Source: a virus
Length of the DNA stretch: 40,181 nucleotides
Direction: 5' to 3' (one strand)
IMG/VR virus record: IMGVR_UViG_3300037069_001029
Location: 1-40,181 of that record
Shown piece after piece: positions 24,938 to 31,393 of this stretch. The notes under the pieces are model-generated. The model was not told the DNA's origin. It searched no databases and worked only from the letters and a program-made list of their open reading frames with translations. Position 1 is the stretch's first letter. Each line of letters begins with the position of its first letter. The translations under genes and the position numbers were made by a program.

Positions 24938-25150
24938 ATGCTTAGATCTAGAAATACCGTTTTAAAATTTCGTAAACAATTAGGATTAACACAGGCGGAA
25001 CTTGCTAAACGTTTGGGGTGCACGCAAGCGCTAGTAAGTCTATGGGAAACCTACATGAACACACCATCAGCTAAGTTAGCTTTTAAACTGGTTAAGTTGG
25101 TACGTAAGCAAGGTGCTAAAACGACAGTTGAAGAGGTTATGGGGTTATAG
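24938..25150 (+). CDS. Cro-like XRE-family transcriptional repressor
   Basis: 70 aa. ATG 24938 has AGGGGAG at 24925-24931; the longer reading from 24842 lacks a start signal. A complete HTH is visible: LKFRKQLGLTQAELAKRLGC, then TQALVSLWETYMNTPSAKLA, with the recognition helix at about residues 27-36. No C-terminal dimerisation or peptidase domain exists, so it is Cro-sized rather than CI-like. It is divergent from the early operon. It probably shuts its own and the minus-strand promoter, shifting expression from early to late. Confidence 0.85.
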   Translation: MLRSRNTVLKFRKQLGLTQAELAKRLGCTQALVSLWETYMNTPSAKLAFKLVKLVRKQGAKTTVEEVMGL

Positions 25151-25163
25151 TAAGTATCTAGAA

Positions 25164-25190
25164 TAAAAAAAGCCCCGATCGTAACGGGGC
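25164..25190 (-). terminator. Rho-independent terminator (minus strand)
   Basis: Read on the minus strand: GCCCCG-TTACGAT-CGGGGC followed by seven T. The 6-bp GC stem and T run are textbook. It ends the short minus operon coming from 26006, and keeps that transcript out of the Cro-like gene. On the plus strand no T run follows, so it is not a clear plus-strand terminator. Confidence 0.85.
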
Positions 25191-25201
25191 AAAAAGACCA
25201 C

Positions 25202-25252
25202 ATGAATTTCAACAAGGAAGTCCGAATCATGAAATACAAATCTAGCATTTAG
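25202..25252 (+). other. Possible 16-codon leader ORF
   Basis: ATG 25202 opens MNFNKEVRIMKYKSSI followed by TAG. An AAGGAAG box at 25214-25220 precedes the internal ATG at 25229 (MKYKSSI), the better initiation site. It lies downstream of the Cro-like gene in an otherwise non-coding stretch (25191-25337). It may be a leader peptide or a chance reading; no paralogue seen. Confidence 0.2.
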
Positions 25253-25277
25253 ATCAAACACATGCAATAATTATTCG

Positions 25278-25332
25278 TGGCTATAAGTACGCTATACGCG
25301 ATCCCCTCCGAGGAACTACATACTTATAGCCA
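25278..25332. ncRNA. Structured element: perfect 12-bp inverted repeat with folded 31-nt loop
   Basis: TGGCTATAAGTA (25278-25289) and TACTTATAGCCA (25321-25332) are exact complements. The 31-nt loop can form CGC/GCG and TCCC/GGAA-type minor hairpins, giving a three-way junction. The plus-strand loop contains TCCCCTCC, complementary over 6 nt to the Cro-like gene's ribosome site AGGGGA. The element lies 5 nt beyond the stop of the minus-strand gene at 25338, so it could alternatively be that transcript's 3' structure or a DNA-level site. No T run follows, so it is not a terminator. Confidence 0.45.
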
Positions 25333-25337
25333 TAATG

Positions 25338-25673
25338 CTAATGAATATCTGCATTCTTTTTAGCTTCTTTCTTTTTCTCAGCAAGACTTTTTAAGTTTTC
25401 TACAATCGTTTTAAAATCATTGCAAATCTCTTCTACATCGTTAGCTTCACTTTCTAATTTTTGCGTATCACCTATGAATGCATTTATGTAACAAGATTTG
25501 ATCTTTACGGACATTGTAAGAACTGCAGACAATATTGTTTGATAACTTTCTTGCGTGGTTAAATTAGATAAAGCAAAACTTGTGGCGCAATCTGCAGTTA
25601 GCGCAAGCTGCAATCTTTCAAGAATGTGACCTTCACCGTTTTCTTCTACTATCTCTTGGATACTACCTATCAT
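25338..25673 (-). CDS. Hypothetical helical protein (111 aa)
   Basis: 111 aa, second gene of a two-gene minus-strand operon ending in the 25164-25190 terminator. It is all-helical with a very charged C-terminus (LKSLAEKKKEAKKNADIH) and resembles a four-helix or coiled-coil accessory protein. Its upstream spacer (31 nt) contains AAGGAAA. Function unknown. Confidence 0.5.
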   Translation of the reverse strand: MIGSIQEIVEENGEGHILERLQLALTADCATSFALSNLTTQESYQTILSAVLTMSVKIKSCYINAFIGDTQKLESEANDVEEICNDFKTIVENLKSLAEKKKEAKKNADIH

Positions 25674-25703
25674 CTTTGTTTTCCTTAATTGTGGTTCTTT
25701 ATG

Positions 25704-26006
25704 TTAGATGTGATCTTGTGGAGCGTTACTTTCGTTGCTTTTTCTATTAGCTGCTTCCTCTTTTATTTTTTCTATAGCTATATCAAGATCCCTGTTTTCA
25801 TGACCTATATCCTGCATTTTATTAATCGTTGGCTGTATGCATTGTAAAATCTGATTTAAGTCTTGGTTTAAACGATAGAATTTAATCAAGTCTCCAGCGC
25901 ATATTTGCAAATAAAGATCATATGCTATTTTAGATAAGACATCAGAAGCATTTTGTAAAGATTTCATATGAAGCATCAATATATTTTCTTTTCTTACATG
26001 GGACAT
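25704..26006 (-). CDS. Hypothetical helical protein (100 aa)
   Basis: 100 aa, first gene of the two-gene minus operon; ATG 26006 with AAGGAAAG about 9 nt upstream. Helical throughout (MKSLQNASDVLSKIAYDLYL, then DIAIEKIKEEAANRK) and divergent from the plus-strand replication block. Early-switch proteins are common in this location, but no DNA-binding motif is visible. Confidence 0.5.
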   Translation of the reverse strand: MSHVRKENILMLHMKSLQNASDVLSKIAYDLYLQICAGDLIKFYRLNQDLNQILQCIQPTINKMQDIGHENRDLDIAIEKIKEEAANRKSNESNAPQDHI

Positions 26007-26087
26007 AAACTTTCCTTATTAGTGGTTTAAGTGCTTGACTATGTTATCAAATAAATTCATCATATGCATTATCAAAAGAGGTAATTT
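26007..26087. promoter_or_regulatory. Divergent regulatory region of the replication block
   Basis: 81 nt between divergent genes. Two direct repeats TTATCAAA (26044-26051 and 26069-26076) are 25 nt apart, and each in reverse reads TTTGATAA, a possible operator half-site. TTGACT at 26033-26038 is a candidate plus-strand -35 box, but no -10 box at proper spacing convinces me. Promoters must lie here or just outside. Confidence 0.35.
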
Positions 26088-26264
26088 ATGAAAAATAAAT
26101 GCTGCATCGAGGGGTGTAATAAAATTATACATGTAAAGAAACATATGTTATGCGCTGTGCATTATTTACGTTATTTAAGAACTGGAGAAGTAGGTTCTGC
26201 AAAAATACGTAAAAGAAGAGATTTGCCTGTATTTAAAACAAAGGTAGCAACAACTACGGAATAA
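26088..26264 (+). CDS. 58-aa small zinc-finger protein
   Basis: 58 aa, ATG 26088 preceded by AGAGGTAA. The N-terminus holds a C-C-x4-C ... C-x2-H pattern (KCCIEGCNKI, then MLCAVHYLRYLRTGE) that is common in small phage proteins and probably binds one zinc. The basic tail (KIRKRRDLPVFKTK) would favour nucleic-acid binding. It is the first gene of the plus-strand replication block. Confidence 0.65.
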   Translation: MKNKCCIEGCNKIIHVKKHMLCAVHYLRYLRTGEVGSAKIRKRRDLPVFKTKVATTTE

Positions 26265-26289
26265 TTACTACTATAACAAGGAAGGTCAC

Positions 26290-26421
26290 ATGAATAGGCA
26301 TGACGTCTACAACCACATCAAACAAGCGCTATGTAACCATGGCGCAATCCCACTGTCCGAAAAATCATACGAAGAGTTAATCAATGAATTATTAGCCATC
26401 ATCCACACCCAAAATCCATAA
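26290..26421 (+). CDS. Hypothetical 43-aa protein
   Basis: 43 aa, ATG 26290 preceded by GGAAGG. Helical (SEKSYEELINELLAIIHTQN) with an N-terminal HDVYNHIKQALCNHGAIPL. It ends 11 nt before the replication gene and shares its AAGGAAGT-style spacing. Function unknown. Confidence 0.55.
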   Translation: MNRHDVYNHIKQALCNHGAIPLSEKSYEELINELLAIIHTQNP

Positions 26422-26432
26422 TAAGGAAGTTT

Positions 26433-27254
26433 ATGACAAAAAGGCCGTCGTTCCAATTTTATCCAGGTGACTGGAGATCCGATATAGCACTTCAATCCTG
26501 TTCTCTTGCTGCAAGGGGGTTATGGATTGAAATGATGTGCATCATGCACCAAGCAAATCCGTATGGTTTTTTAATAAATAATGGAAAAAAAATAGAAATT
26601 TCTCAACTTTTTTTACTAATTTCTTGTAAAAAATCTGAAGGTTTTAAGTTACTTTCTGAGCTAAAAGAAGCTGGAGTTTTTGATATAAACGAGGATGGCA
26701 TCATCTATTCAAAACGAATGGTAAGAGATGAGGAAGTCCGCAATGCACGTGCCTTAGGAGGCCATAAGAGCATAGAACATCCAAACACTCATAAACCTAA
26801 AATGTACAAAATAGAAACAAAATTTGCACCTAAGAAGGGTACCCTTGATGGGTTTAACAGTGTAGAACCCTTCGTACCACCCCCTTCTTCTTCATCTTCT
26901 TCTTCATCTTCTTCATCTTTAAAAGATATAAATATTAAGTGCAAAAATAGTATGAAATTTGATCACGATCTGGTTGATCAAAGATTTGACATTGTATGGG
27001 CGGAGTATCCAATTAAGAAAAATAAGAAAAAAGCTAAGGCCGCTTTCTTAAAAGCGAAAGCTTACGAAGATAATCAATTTGAATTTATTTTGAAGCATAT
27101 CAGGTCAAGCAAGCTTAACGATAAAAACTGGAACACTGGGTTCGCCCCTCATTTAACTACATATCTAAATAACGAGCGCTGGAATGATCAAATTGATGAT
27201 CAGATCATTAGCAAGAATAAAACCAACTCAATACATGATGATTTTATTTTATAA
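26433..27254 (+). CDS. Replication initiator / helicase-loader-like protein with serine tract
   Basis: 273 aa, ATG 26433 preceded by AAGGAAG. Residues 1-100 (FQFYPGDWRSDIALQSCSLA, then ARGLWIEMMCIMHQANPYG) match the N-terminal winged-helix of phage replication proteins related to DUF1376/YdaU. Residues about 152-163 are twelve consecutive serines. After this linker, the C-terminus (FDIVWAEYPIKKNKKKAKAA and FAPHLTTYLNNERWND) resembles helicase-loader or O-type C-terminal domains. It sits immediately before the primase-helicase, so recruiting that enzyme to an origin is likely. No origin iterons were found inside the gene. Confidence 0.68.
   Translation: MTKRPSFQFYPGDWRSDIALQSCSLAARGLWIEMMCIMHQANPYGFLINNGKKIEISQLFLLISCKKSEGFKLLSELKEAGVFDINEDGIIYSKRMVRDEEVRNARALGGHKSIEHPNTHKPKMYKIETKFAPKKGTLDGFNSVEPFVPPPSSSSSSSSSSSLKDINIKCKNSMKFDHDLVDQRFDIVWAEYPIKKNKKKAKAAFLKAKAYEDNQFEFILKHIRSSKLNDKNWNTGFAPHLTTYLNNERWNDQIDDQIISKNKTNSIHDDFIL
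26885..26919 (+). repeat. Serine-codon microsatellite
   Basis: A run of TTC/TCT/TCA units that encodes twelve serines in the replication protein. A change of a multiple of 3 nt alters the linker length; other changes would shift the frame. Confidence 0.85.
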
Positions 27255-27264
27255 GGAGCTTTGA

Positions 27265-29103
27265 ATGATTAGTTTTAGCGAGATAAGTAGATTGCTGGCA
27301 CAACAACCTGAGAATGTTGCGCACTATTTGCTTCCAGGTGGAAAGAAAAAAGGGCATGAATATCACGTAGGCAGTATTGGAGGCGAGCCAGGTGAATCTT
27401 TAAAGGTTCATTTGTCAGGGCCTAAATCAGGCTTATGGTGCGATTTTGCCAGTGGGTCTGAAGGGTATAGAGGGGACCTACTGGATCTCTGGTCTGCGGT
27501 ACGTTCAATTGGCTTAAAACAGGCAGCTGAAGAAGCATCTAAGTATTTAGGTATCGATAAACCAAGAGAAGGCATTGCATCCAAGGTGTTTGAAAGACCT
27601 GTCCTGGAGGGACTAAAAAAGTTACATGGTGATTCTTTGGGTATGCGCTATCTAATCGAAACTAGAAAGTTAGATATTGATGTCATTCTGAAATTTAAAA
27701 TTGTTACTAAAGGCAATGACCTTGTTTTCCCATATTTGCGTGATGGTGAATTGGTTATGGCGAAATATTTGTCACTACCTAGAGTTGACACAAAAAAACA
27801 AATGCGTGCTACGACTGCCACAGAGCCATGTTTATTTGGGTGGGATGCTATACCTCATGACAGCAAAGAAATTACGATTTGTGAAGGAGAGATTGACGCC
27901 ATGTCGTTACATCAATATGGGATTAATGCATTGTCAGTGCCATTTGGAGCAGGGAATCATCAATGGGTTGAATATGATTTCGATAGATTGAGTTATTACG
28001 ATGTAATTTACATTTGTTTTGATAATGATGATGCGGGTAAAAAAGGTGCTGAACAACTCGTGCAGAGGCTGGGTGCTCATCGCTGCAAACTTGTAAAATT
28101 GCCATTTAAAGATGCTAATGAATGTTTATTCAGAGAAGTTCCAGCATTTGAAATTAAGAAATGTTTTGCAAATGCAATGGATATGGATCCTCCAGATTTA
28201 AAAGGCGGGGATGAATTTAGTGATGAAGTAATGGCGGAAATGTTTCCTAAAAACGGAGCTAAACTAGGAATTGAAACGCCCTGGCAAAAAGCACAAGGTA
28301 AAATAATATTTAGACCTGCTGAGTTGTCAGTATGGACAGGAATTAATGGGCATGGAAAAAGTCAAATATTGGGCCATTTAGCTGTAGATGCTATGGCGAA
28401 GGGTCGTCGAGTATTTATTGCAAGTTTAGAGCTTAGACCACCACTCTTATTAAAAAAAATGACCATGCAAGCTGCTGGGTTAGGTAGAGAAGATATTTCT
28501 GAAGAATATGCTTTGTACATTCAAAAATGGTGGAAAGATAAAATTTGGGTATTTAATTTTCTTGGAGAAGTTACGATCGATACATTGATCGATAGATTTA
28601 CTTATGCGTATCAAAAATATCAAGTGGATATGTTTATTGTAGATTCTTTTCTAAAATTAAAAGTAAAAGAGGAAGATTTTGAAGCTCAACGATCCGCAAT
28701 GGAGAAATTAACTCAATTTAAAAATACTTACCCTGTTCACGTTCACTTGATAGCGCATCCTCGTAAAGGTGCAGATGAGCAAACAAGAATTGGAAAGATA
28801 GACATTAAAGGGTCTGGAGCAATATCAGATATGGCGGATAATTCTTTTTCTGTATTTCGAAACAAAAAAAAAGAAGAGTTTAGAGAAAAAAAATCTAAAG
28901 GAATTATTTTAAAAAATGATGAAGAAAAATATTTAGAAATGGCTGATAGTATTTTGAAATGCGATAAAAACCGTAATGGAGATTATGAAGGATCTATTGG
29001 ACTTTATTTCAGTAAAGAAACTTTTCAATTTTTAGATTCAGAAAATCAACGCCCAAAACAATACGTGGAATATTCAAAAATTACTGACGAAATTAAGGAT
29101 TAA
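27265..29103 (+). CDS. Bifunctional DNA primase-helicase (T7 gp4 type)
   Basis: 612 aa (T7 gp4 is 566 aa). It makes RNA primers and unwinds the fork. No Cys4 zinc domain precedes the primase; instead there is a short N-terminal part with WCDFASGSEGYRGDLLDLW. The TOPRIM core shows CEGEIDA at 206-212 and CFDNDDAGKKG at about 251-261. The RecA-like helicase has Walker A GINGHGKS (359-366), Walker B DMFIVDS (455-461) and a probable arginine-finger/His region near LIAHPRKGADEQTRIGK. ATG 27265 has AAGGAG upstream. It follows the initiator-like gene by 10 nt. The lack of a zinc domain may mean priming is weak or needs another partner. Confidence 0.88.
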   Translation: MISFSEISRLLAQQPENVAHYLLPGGKKKGHEYHVGSIGGEPGESLKVHLSGPKSGLWCDFASGSEGYRGDLLDLWSAVRSIGLKQAAEEASKYLGIDKPREGIASKVFERPVLEGLKKLHGDSLGMRYLIETRKLDIDVILKFKIVTKGNDLVFPYLRDGELVMAKYLSLPRVDTKKQMRATTATEPCLFGWDAIPHDSKEITICEGEIDAMSLHQYGINALSVPFGAGNHQWVEYDFDRLSYYDVIYICFDNDDAGKKGAEQLVQRLGAHRCKLVKLPFKDANECLFREVPAFEIKKCFANAMDMDPPDLKGGDEFSDEVMAEMFPKNGAKLGIETPWQKAQGKIIFRPAELSVWTGINGHGKSQILGHLAVDAMAKGRRVFIASLELRPPLLLKKMTMQAAGLGREDISEEYALYIQKWWKDKIWVFNFLGEVTIDTLIDRFTYAYQKYQVDMFIVDSFLKLKVKEEDFEAQRSAMEKLTQFKNTYPVHVHLIAHPRKGADEQTRIGKIDIKGSGAISDMADNSFSVFRNKKKEEFREKKSKGIILKNDEEKYLEMADSILKCDKNRNGDYEGSIGLYFSKETFQFLDSENQRPKQYVEYSKITDEIKD

Positions 29104-29105
29104 TC

Positions 29106-29321
29106 ATGACATCAAACTTGAAGATTAAACGTCAAGCACTCGCCCAACTCATCAAAGAAGTTGGTGAAGCATGGGGAGAACCAATTGAATCAATACGTGA
29201 GTATGCGAAAGAGATTCTGGATACAAAGGATATCGATAAAGCACTTGCGTGCTTCACTGACCTTGCAGCACAGGCAAAACTACTTTCAACAAAATTTCGT
29301 GGGGTAGCTAATGCTAAGTGA
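29106..29321 (+). CDS. Hypothetical 71-aa helical protein
   Basis: 71 aa, 2 nt past the primase-helicase stop. Almost wholly helical and soluble (LAQLIKEVGEAWGEPIESIR, then EILDTKDIDKALACFTDLAA). It ends in a 10-nt overlap with the next gene. No motif recognised. Confidence 0.55.
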   Translation: MTSNLKIKRQALAQLIKEVGEAWGEPIESIREYAKEILDTKDIDKALACFTDLAAQAKLLSTKFRGVANAK

Positions 29322-29559
29322 TTGCTGTAGTAAACCCGTGTATAGCAAATCGATTAATACTGTTCGACATGTATTTGACGATGGTTCAGAGTATCAACCG
29401 CATTGTGACCTATGTGATCAGGCTTGCAAGATCAGTATGTCGCATTGCTGCAATGTACCAATCGAAGAAGTCCTAAGCGAATCCTGGGGCAATGTAGGAA
29501 TCGTTAAGCACAACGTATGTATGCGTTGCCGTAAACAATGTACGTCGAGGAAGAGTTAA
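29311..29559 (+). CDS. Cys-rich zinc-ribbon-like protein (82 aa)
   Basis: 82 aa with ten Cys. Pairs CC (residues 5-6), CDLCDQAC near 32-39, CC near 46-47 and CMRCRKQC near 71-78 suggest two zinc ribbons. It overlaps both neighbours (10 nt with the preceding gene and TAATG with the next). The next ORF opens with a similar LTKCCN sequence. Probably a small nucleic-acid- or protein-binding factor; function unknown. Confidence 0.6.
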   Translation: MLSDCCSKPVYSKSINTVRHVFDDGSEYQPHCDLCDQACKISMSHCCNVPIEEVLSESWGNVGIVKHNVCMRCRKQCTSRKS

Positions 29560-29711
29560 TGCTAACCAAATGCTGCAATGCTGAAACTATAACCATATGC
29601 GATGAAGATCCTTGGTATATATGTTCTAACTGTTCAATAACGGTACAAATTGTAAAAGACGAATCTGAAGACCGTGGTGAAGATTTGTTATTGGGGATAG
29701 TTAAGGACTAG
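29559..29711 (+). CDS. Cys-rich 50-aa protein
   Basis: 50 aa, start in the TAATG overlap. LTKCCNAETITICDED is followed by YICSNCS, so a CC...CxxC zinc ribbon similar in opening to the upstream 82-aa protein (LSDCCSKPVYS). The C-terminal half is acidic. The two are perhaps a duplicated pair. A 70-nt spacer with no ORF follows. Confidence 0.55.
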   Translation: MLTKCCNAETITICDEDPWYICSNCSITVQIVKDESEDRGEDLLLGIVKD

Positions 29712-29781
29712 GATCTAAATATATAGTTTAACCTTGGTACCTTAAAATTCGTTTAAACGGTATTAAATGGGAGATTGTGGA

Positions 29782-30009
29782 ATGAAGCATATTAGTATAA
29801 CGATTGGTGAAGATTTCATTCCAGGGATTATGACAATTGATATGCTGCCATTTAATTTTTTTTCGCAGAGAGTATCAATGAAGCTTGATAGTCCTCAGGT
29901 CAATATCAAGTCTCTTAGTGGTAAATTGACGCAAGATAAAATTATCTTTTTAAGAGATTACTTTAACCAAGTTTTAATTGATATGGATGAGGAGAAAACG
30001 GAATGTTGA
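29782..30009 (+). CDS. Hypothetical 75-aa protein
   Basis: 75 aa. I chose ATG 29782, 8 nt after GGGAG (29769-29773), over ATG 29767. The first half is beta-like (HISITIGEDFIPGIMTIDML), the second helical with an acidic end. Its stop overlaps the start of the next small membrane gene by 7 nt. Function unknown. Confidence 0.55.
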   Translation: MKHISITIGEDFIPGIMTIDMLPFNFFSQRVSMKLDSPQVNIKSLSGKLTQDKIIFLRDYFNQVLIDMDEEKTEC

Positions 30010-30131
30010 ATAATATTCTTGGCTTAGTTCTTGGTATATCGTTACTTATGGTGTCTATAGCGTTTATTATATTTTTATCAATCTTAGGTTATGAAATGAT
30101 TTTACATGGTTTTTCAGGGCTATCTTGTTAA
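30003..30131 (+). CDS. 42-aa membrane protein, twin copy A
   Basis: 42 aa, overlapping the previous gene by 7 nt. One long membrane helix (ILGLVLGISLLMVSIAFIIF) is followed by LGYEMILHGFSGLSC. Copy B is the next gene with the same length and the same GYEMI-HG motif after the helix. The pair looks like a tandem duplication. A phage-encoded membrane regulator, superinfection exclusion factor or toxin-like peptide are all possible. Confidence 0.6.
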   Translation: MLNNILGLVLGISLLMVSIAFIIFLSILGYEMILHGFSGLSC

Positions 30132-30143
30132 GGATCTACCAAA

Positions 30144-30272
30144 ATGATGATGGATTTTATTCACCTGTTAATTGCTGGTCTTATGATCGTATTGCTCGTC
30201 ACAACCATTATCATGCTAATGCTTTTCGGGTATGAGATGATTACGCATGGATGTGTTACGTGTGTTTATTAA
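30144..30272 (+). CDS. 42-aa membrane protein, twin copy B
   Basis: 42 aa, 12 nt after copy A, preceded by AAGGATC. The helix (LLIAGLMIVLLVTTIIMLML) differs from copy A almost completely in sequence but keeps its length, and is followed by FGYEMITHGCVTCVY, matching GYEMILHG of copy A. It ends directly before the terminator. Confidence 0.6.
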   Translation: MMMDFIHLLIAGLMIVLLVTTIIMLMLFGYEMITHGCVTCVY

Positions 30273-30313
30273 CCGCCCTCTTTAAAACGGGCAAAAAGCG
30301 GGCGGAGTTTTTT
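30273..30313 (+). terminator. Rho-independent terminator of the replication block
   Basis: CCGCCC (30273-30278) pairs with GGGCGG (30300-30305), then AG and TTTTTT (30308-30313). The loop holds a smaller GCCC/GGGC alternative. It starts one base after the stop of the last gene and separates this operon from the convergent RHH gene. Confidence 0.78.
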
Positions 30314-30322
30314 ATATAGAAA

Positions 30323-30661
30323 TTAAGTATCTGTATTTTTATTAGAAAATTTCATTTCTGTGTAAGCCTGACTGATTAATCTGGCGATAAGTCGAGAAAC
30401 ATTTTCGCCAGACTTCTCACATAAACCTATTATTTGCTCTTCCATAACTGGAGTAGTATAAAAAGACGTTATACGTTTATTGTTTTTGTTTATTTGTTTT
30501 GGCATCGTTTCCTCAGTTAAGTTGATTTCTTCTATAGATCTCGAAAAATATCTATATCCACCATAAGCATTATCTAGTCTATCTACTGCTCTTCTTGCTG
30601 ATTGACGAGTTTTGTATTTGCCCATGATTACGTTAGTTTTTCTGTCTACTACTTCGTACAT
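30323..30661 (-). CDS. Ribbon-helix-helix regulator with extra N-terminal domain and internal start
   Basis: 112 aa. Residues 1-50 form a small alpha/beta part (MYEVVDRKTNVIMGKYKTRQ). Residues 53-112 form a full ribbon-helix-helix protein starting MPKQINKNNKRITSFYTTPV, with helix EEQIIGLCEKSGENVSRLIA. The internal Met53 (30505) is preceded by GAGGAAACG, the same ribosome-site sequence that precedes Met1 (30661). Both a 112-aa and a 60-aa product are thus likely. The spacer of its own promoter holds a perfect 9-bp operator-like dyad, so autoregulation is expected. Confidence 0.72.
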   Translation of the reverse strand: MYEVVDRKTNVIMGKYKTRQSARRAVDRLDNAYGGYRYFSRSIEEINLTEETMPKQINKNNKRITSFYTTPVMEEQIIGLCEKSGENVSRLIARLISQAYTEMKFSNKNTDT

Positions 30662-30703
30662 TGTCGTTTCCTCTTATTTAGTTAATTGTTGTCTATGAAG
30701 TGC

Positions 30704-30732
30704 ATAATATACTAATAGGTTAGTATATACAA
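30704..30732 (-). promoter_or_regulatory. Promoter with embedded operator for the RHH gene
   Basis: Minus-strand -35 TTGTAT (30727-30732) and -10 TATTAT (30704-30709) are 17 nt apart. A perfect inverted repeat, ATATACTAA-TAGG-TTAGTATAT (30707-30728), fills the spacer. It is well placed for a ribbon-helix-helix tetramer to block RNA polymerase. A plus-strand -10 candidate, TATACT, follows at about 30767. Confidence 0.72.
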
Positions 30733-30802
30733 GTGTTATTTATAATATATTTAAAATAAATAGTGATATACTTTTTTATATAACGATTAAGGTATTAACG
30801 AC

Positions 30803-31153
30803 ATGGATGTCATCCCAACAGAGCACGAAGAATGCGTTGTATTTGTAGAGTGGTTACGGCTACATAAGATTCCTGTGATCCATATACCTAATGAAGGTAG
30901 AAGGTCATATGCGATGGGGAAGCAGCTTAAACGTATAGGGTTAGCAAAGGGCGTCCCAGATTATTTTATACCGCTTATGCGTAAAGGATTTGGCGGATTG
31001 TTTATCGAGATGAAGCGTAAGAAAGGGTCTGTTGTCAGCCATGAGCAGCAAGACTGGATACTTCAATTAAATAAAAATGGGTATAGATCTGTAATCACAT
31101 ATGGAGCTGATGAAGCTATTGAAGTGATGAATCAATACTTAAAGGGGAATTAA
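30803..31153 (+). CDS. VRR-NUC domain nuclease
   Basis: 116 aa, almost exactly one VRR-NUC domain. Its PD-(D/E)xK core is visible: GVPD53 with Asp53, then GLFIEMKRKKG with Glu69 and Lys71, and Gln82 in SHEQQDWILQL. Residues 30-34 (NEGRR) match the conserved N-terminal strand. Stand-alone phage VRR-NUC proteins are proposed Holliday-junction or structure-specific nucleases, which would resolve branched replication DNA before packaging. It is followed at once by a coupled small gene (TAATG). Confidence 0.88.
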   Translation: MDVIPTEHEECVVFVEWLRLHKIPVIHIPNEGRRSYAMGKQLKRIGLAKGVPDYFIPLMRKGFGGLFIEMKRKKGSVVSHEQQDWILQLNKNGYRSVITYGADEAIEVMNQYLKGN

Positions 31154-31272
31154 TGTTTGATAAGATTTGCGAATCATTAATGATGCTAGCTTTCACAATG
31201 TTCATCGTTTCAGTAGGTATTTGCGCTACATACAAAGTAATAGAATTTACATTTATAGAGCGATCTAAATGA
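31153..31272 (+). CDS. 39-aa single-pass membrane protein
   Basis: 39 aa, start in a TAATG overlap with the nuclease stop. Residues about 8-26 are a membrane helix (LMMLAFTMFIVSVGICATY) followed by VIEFTFIERSK. After its end, 31273-31393 has no gene I can support. Function unknown. Confidence 0.5.
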   Translation: MFDKICESLMMLAFTMFIVSVGICATYKVIEFTFIERSK

Positions 31273-31393
31273 ATATTTTATTATATTAACGTGTTCCACG
31301 ATTGGTTTTGTATTGGGACATATAATTTATAAATATCTGCTTTTTTAACCAACTGTGCTATAATTGTCCTGTTATAATTATGGATTATTATGC
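31273..31393 (+). other. Spacer with possible membrane-peptide remnant
   Basis: About 120 nt. One frame reads LTCSTIGFVLGHIIYKYLLF before a stop but has no start codon; a 6-codon ORF (ATG 31269) precedes it in another frame. It may be a frameshifted small membrane gene. Two TATAAT boxes (31359-31364 and 31373-31378) could be -10 boxes for the downstream gene, but no matching -35 is present. Confidence 0.3.

Noticed and set aside
27701-27991. 96-aa ORF inside the primase-helicase gene
   Set aside because: It overlaps the TOPRIM core in another frame, with no start signal.
31269-31340. Small membrane ORF after the 39-aa gene
   Set aside because: The readable frame lacks a start codon; kept only as a possible remnant.
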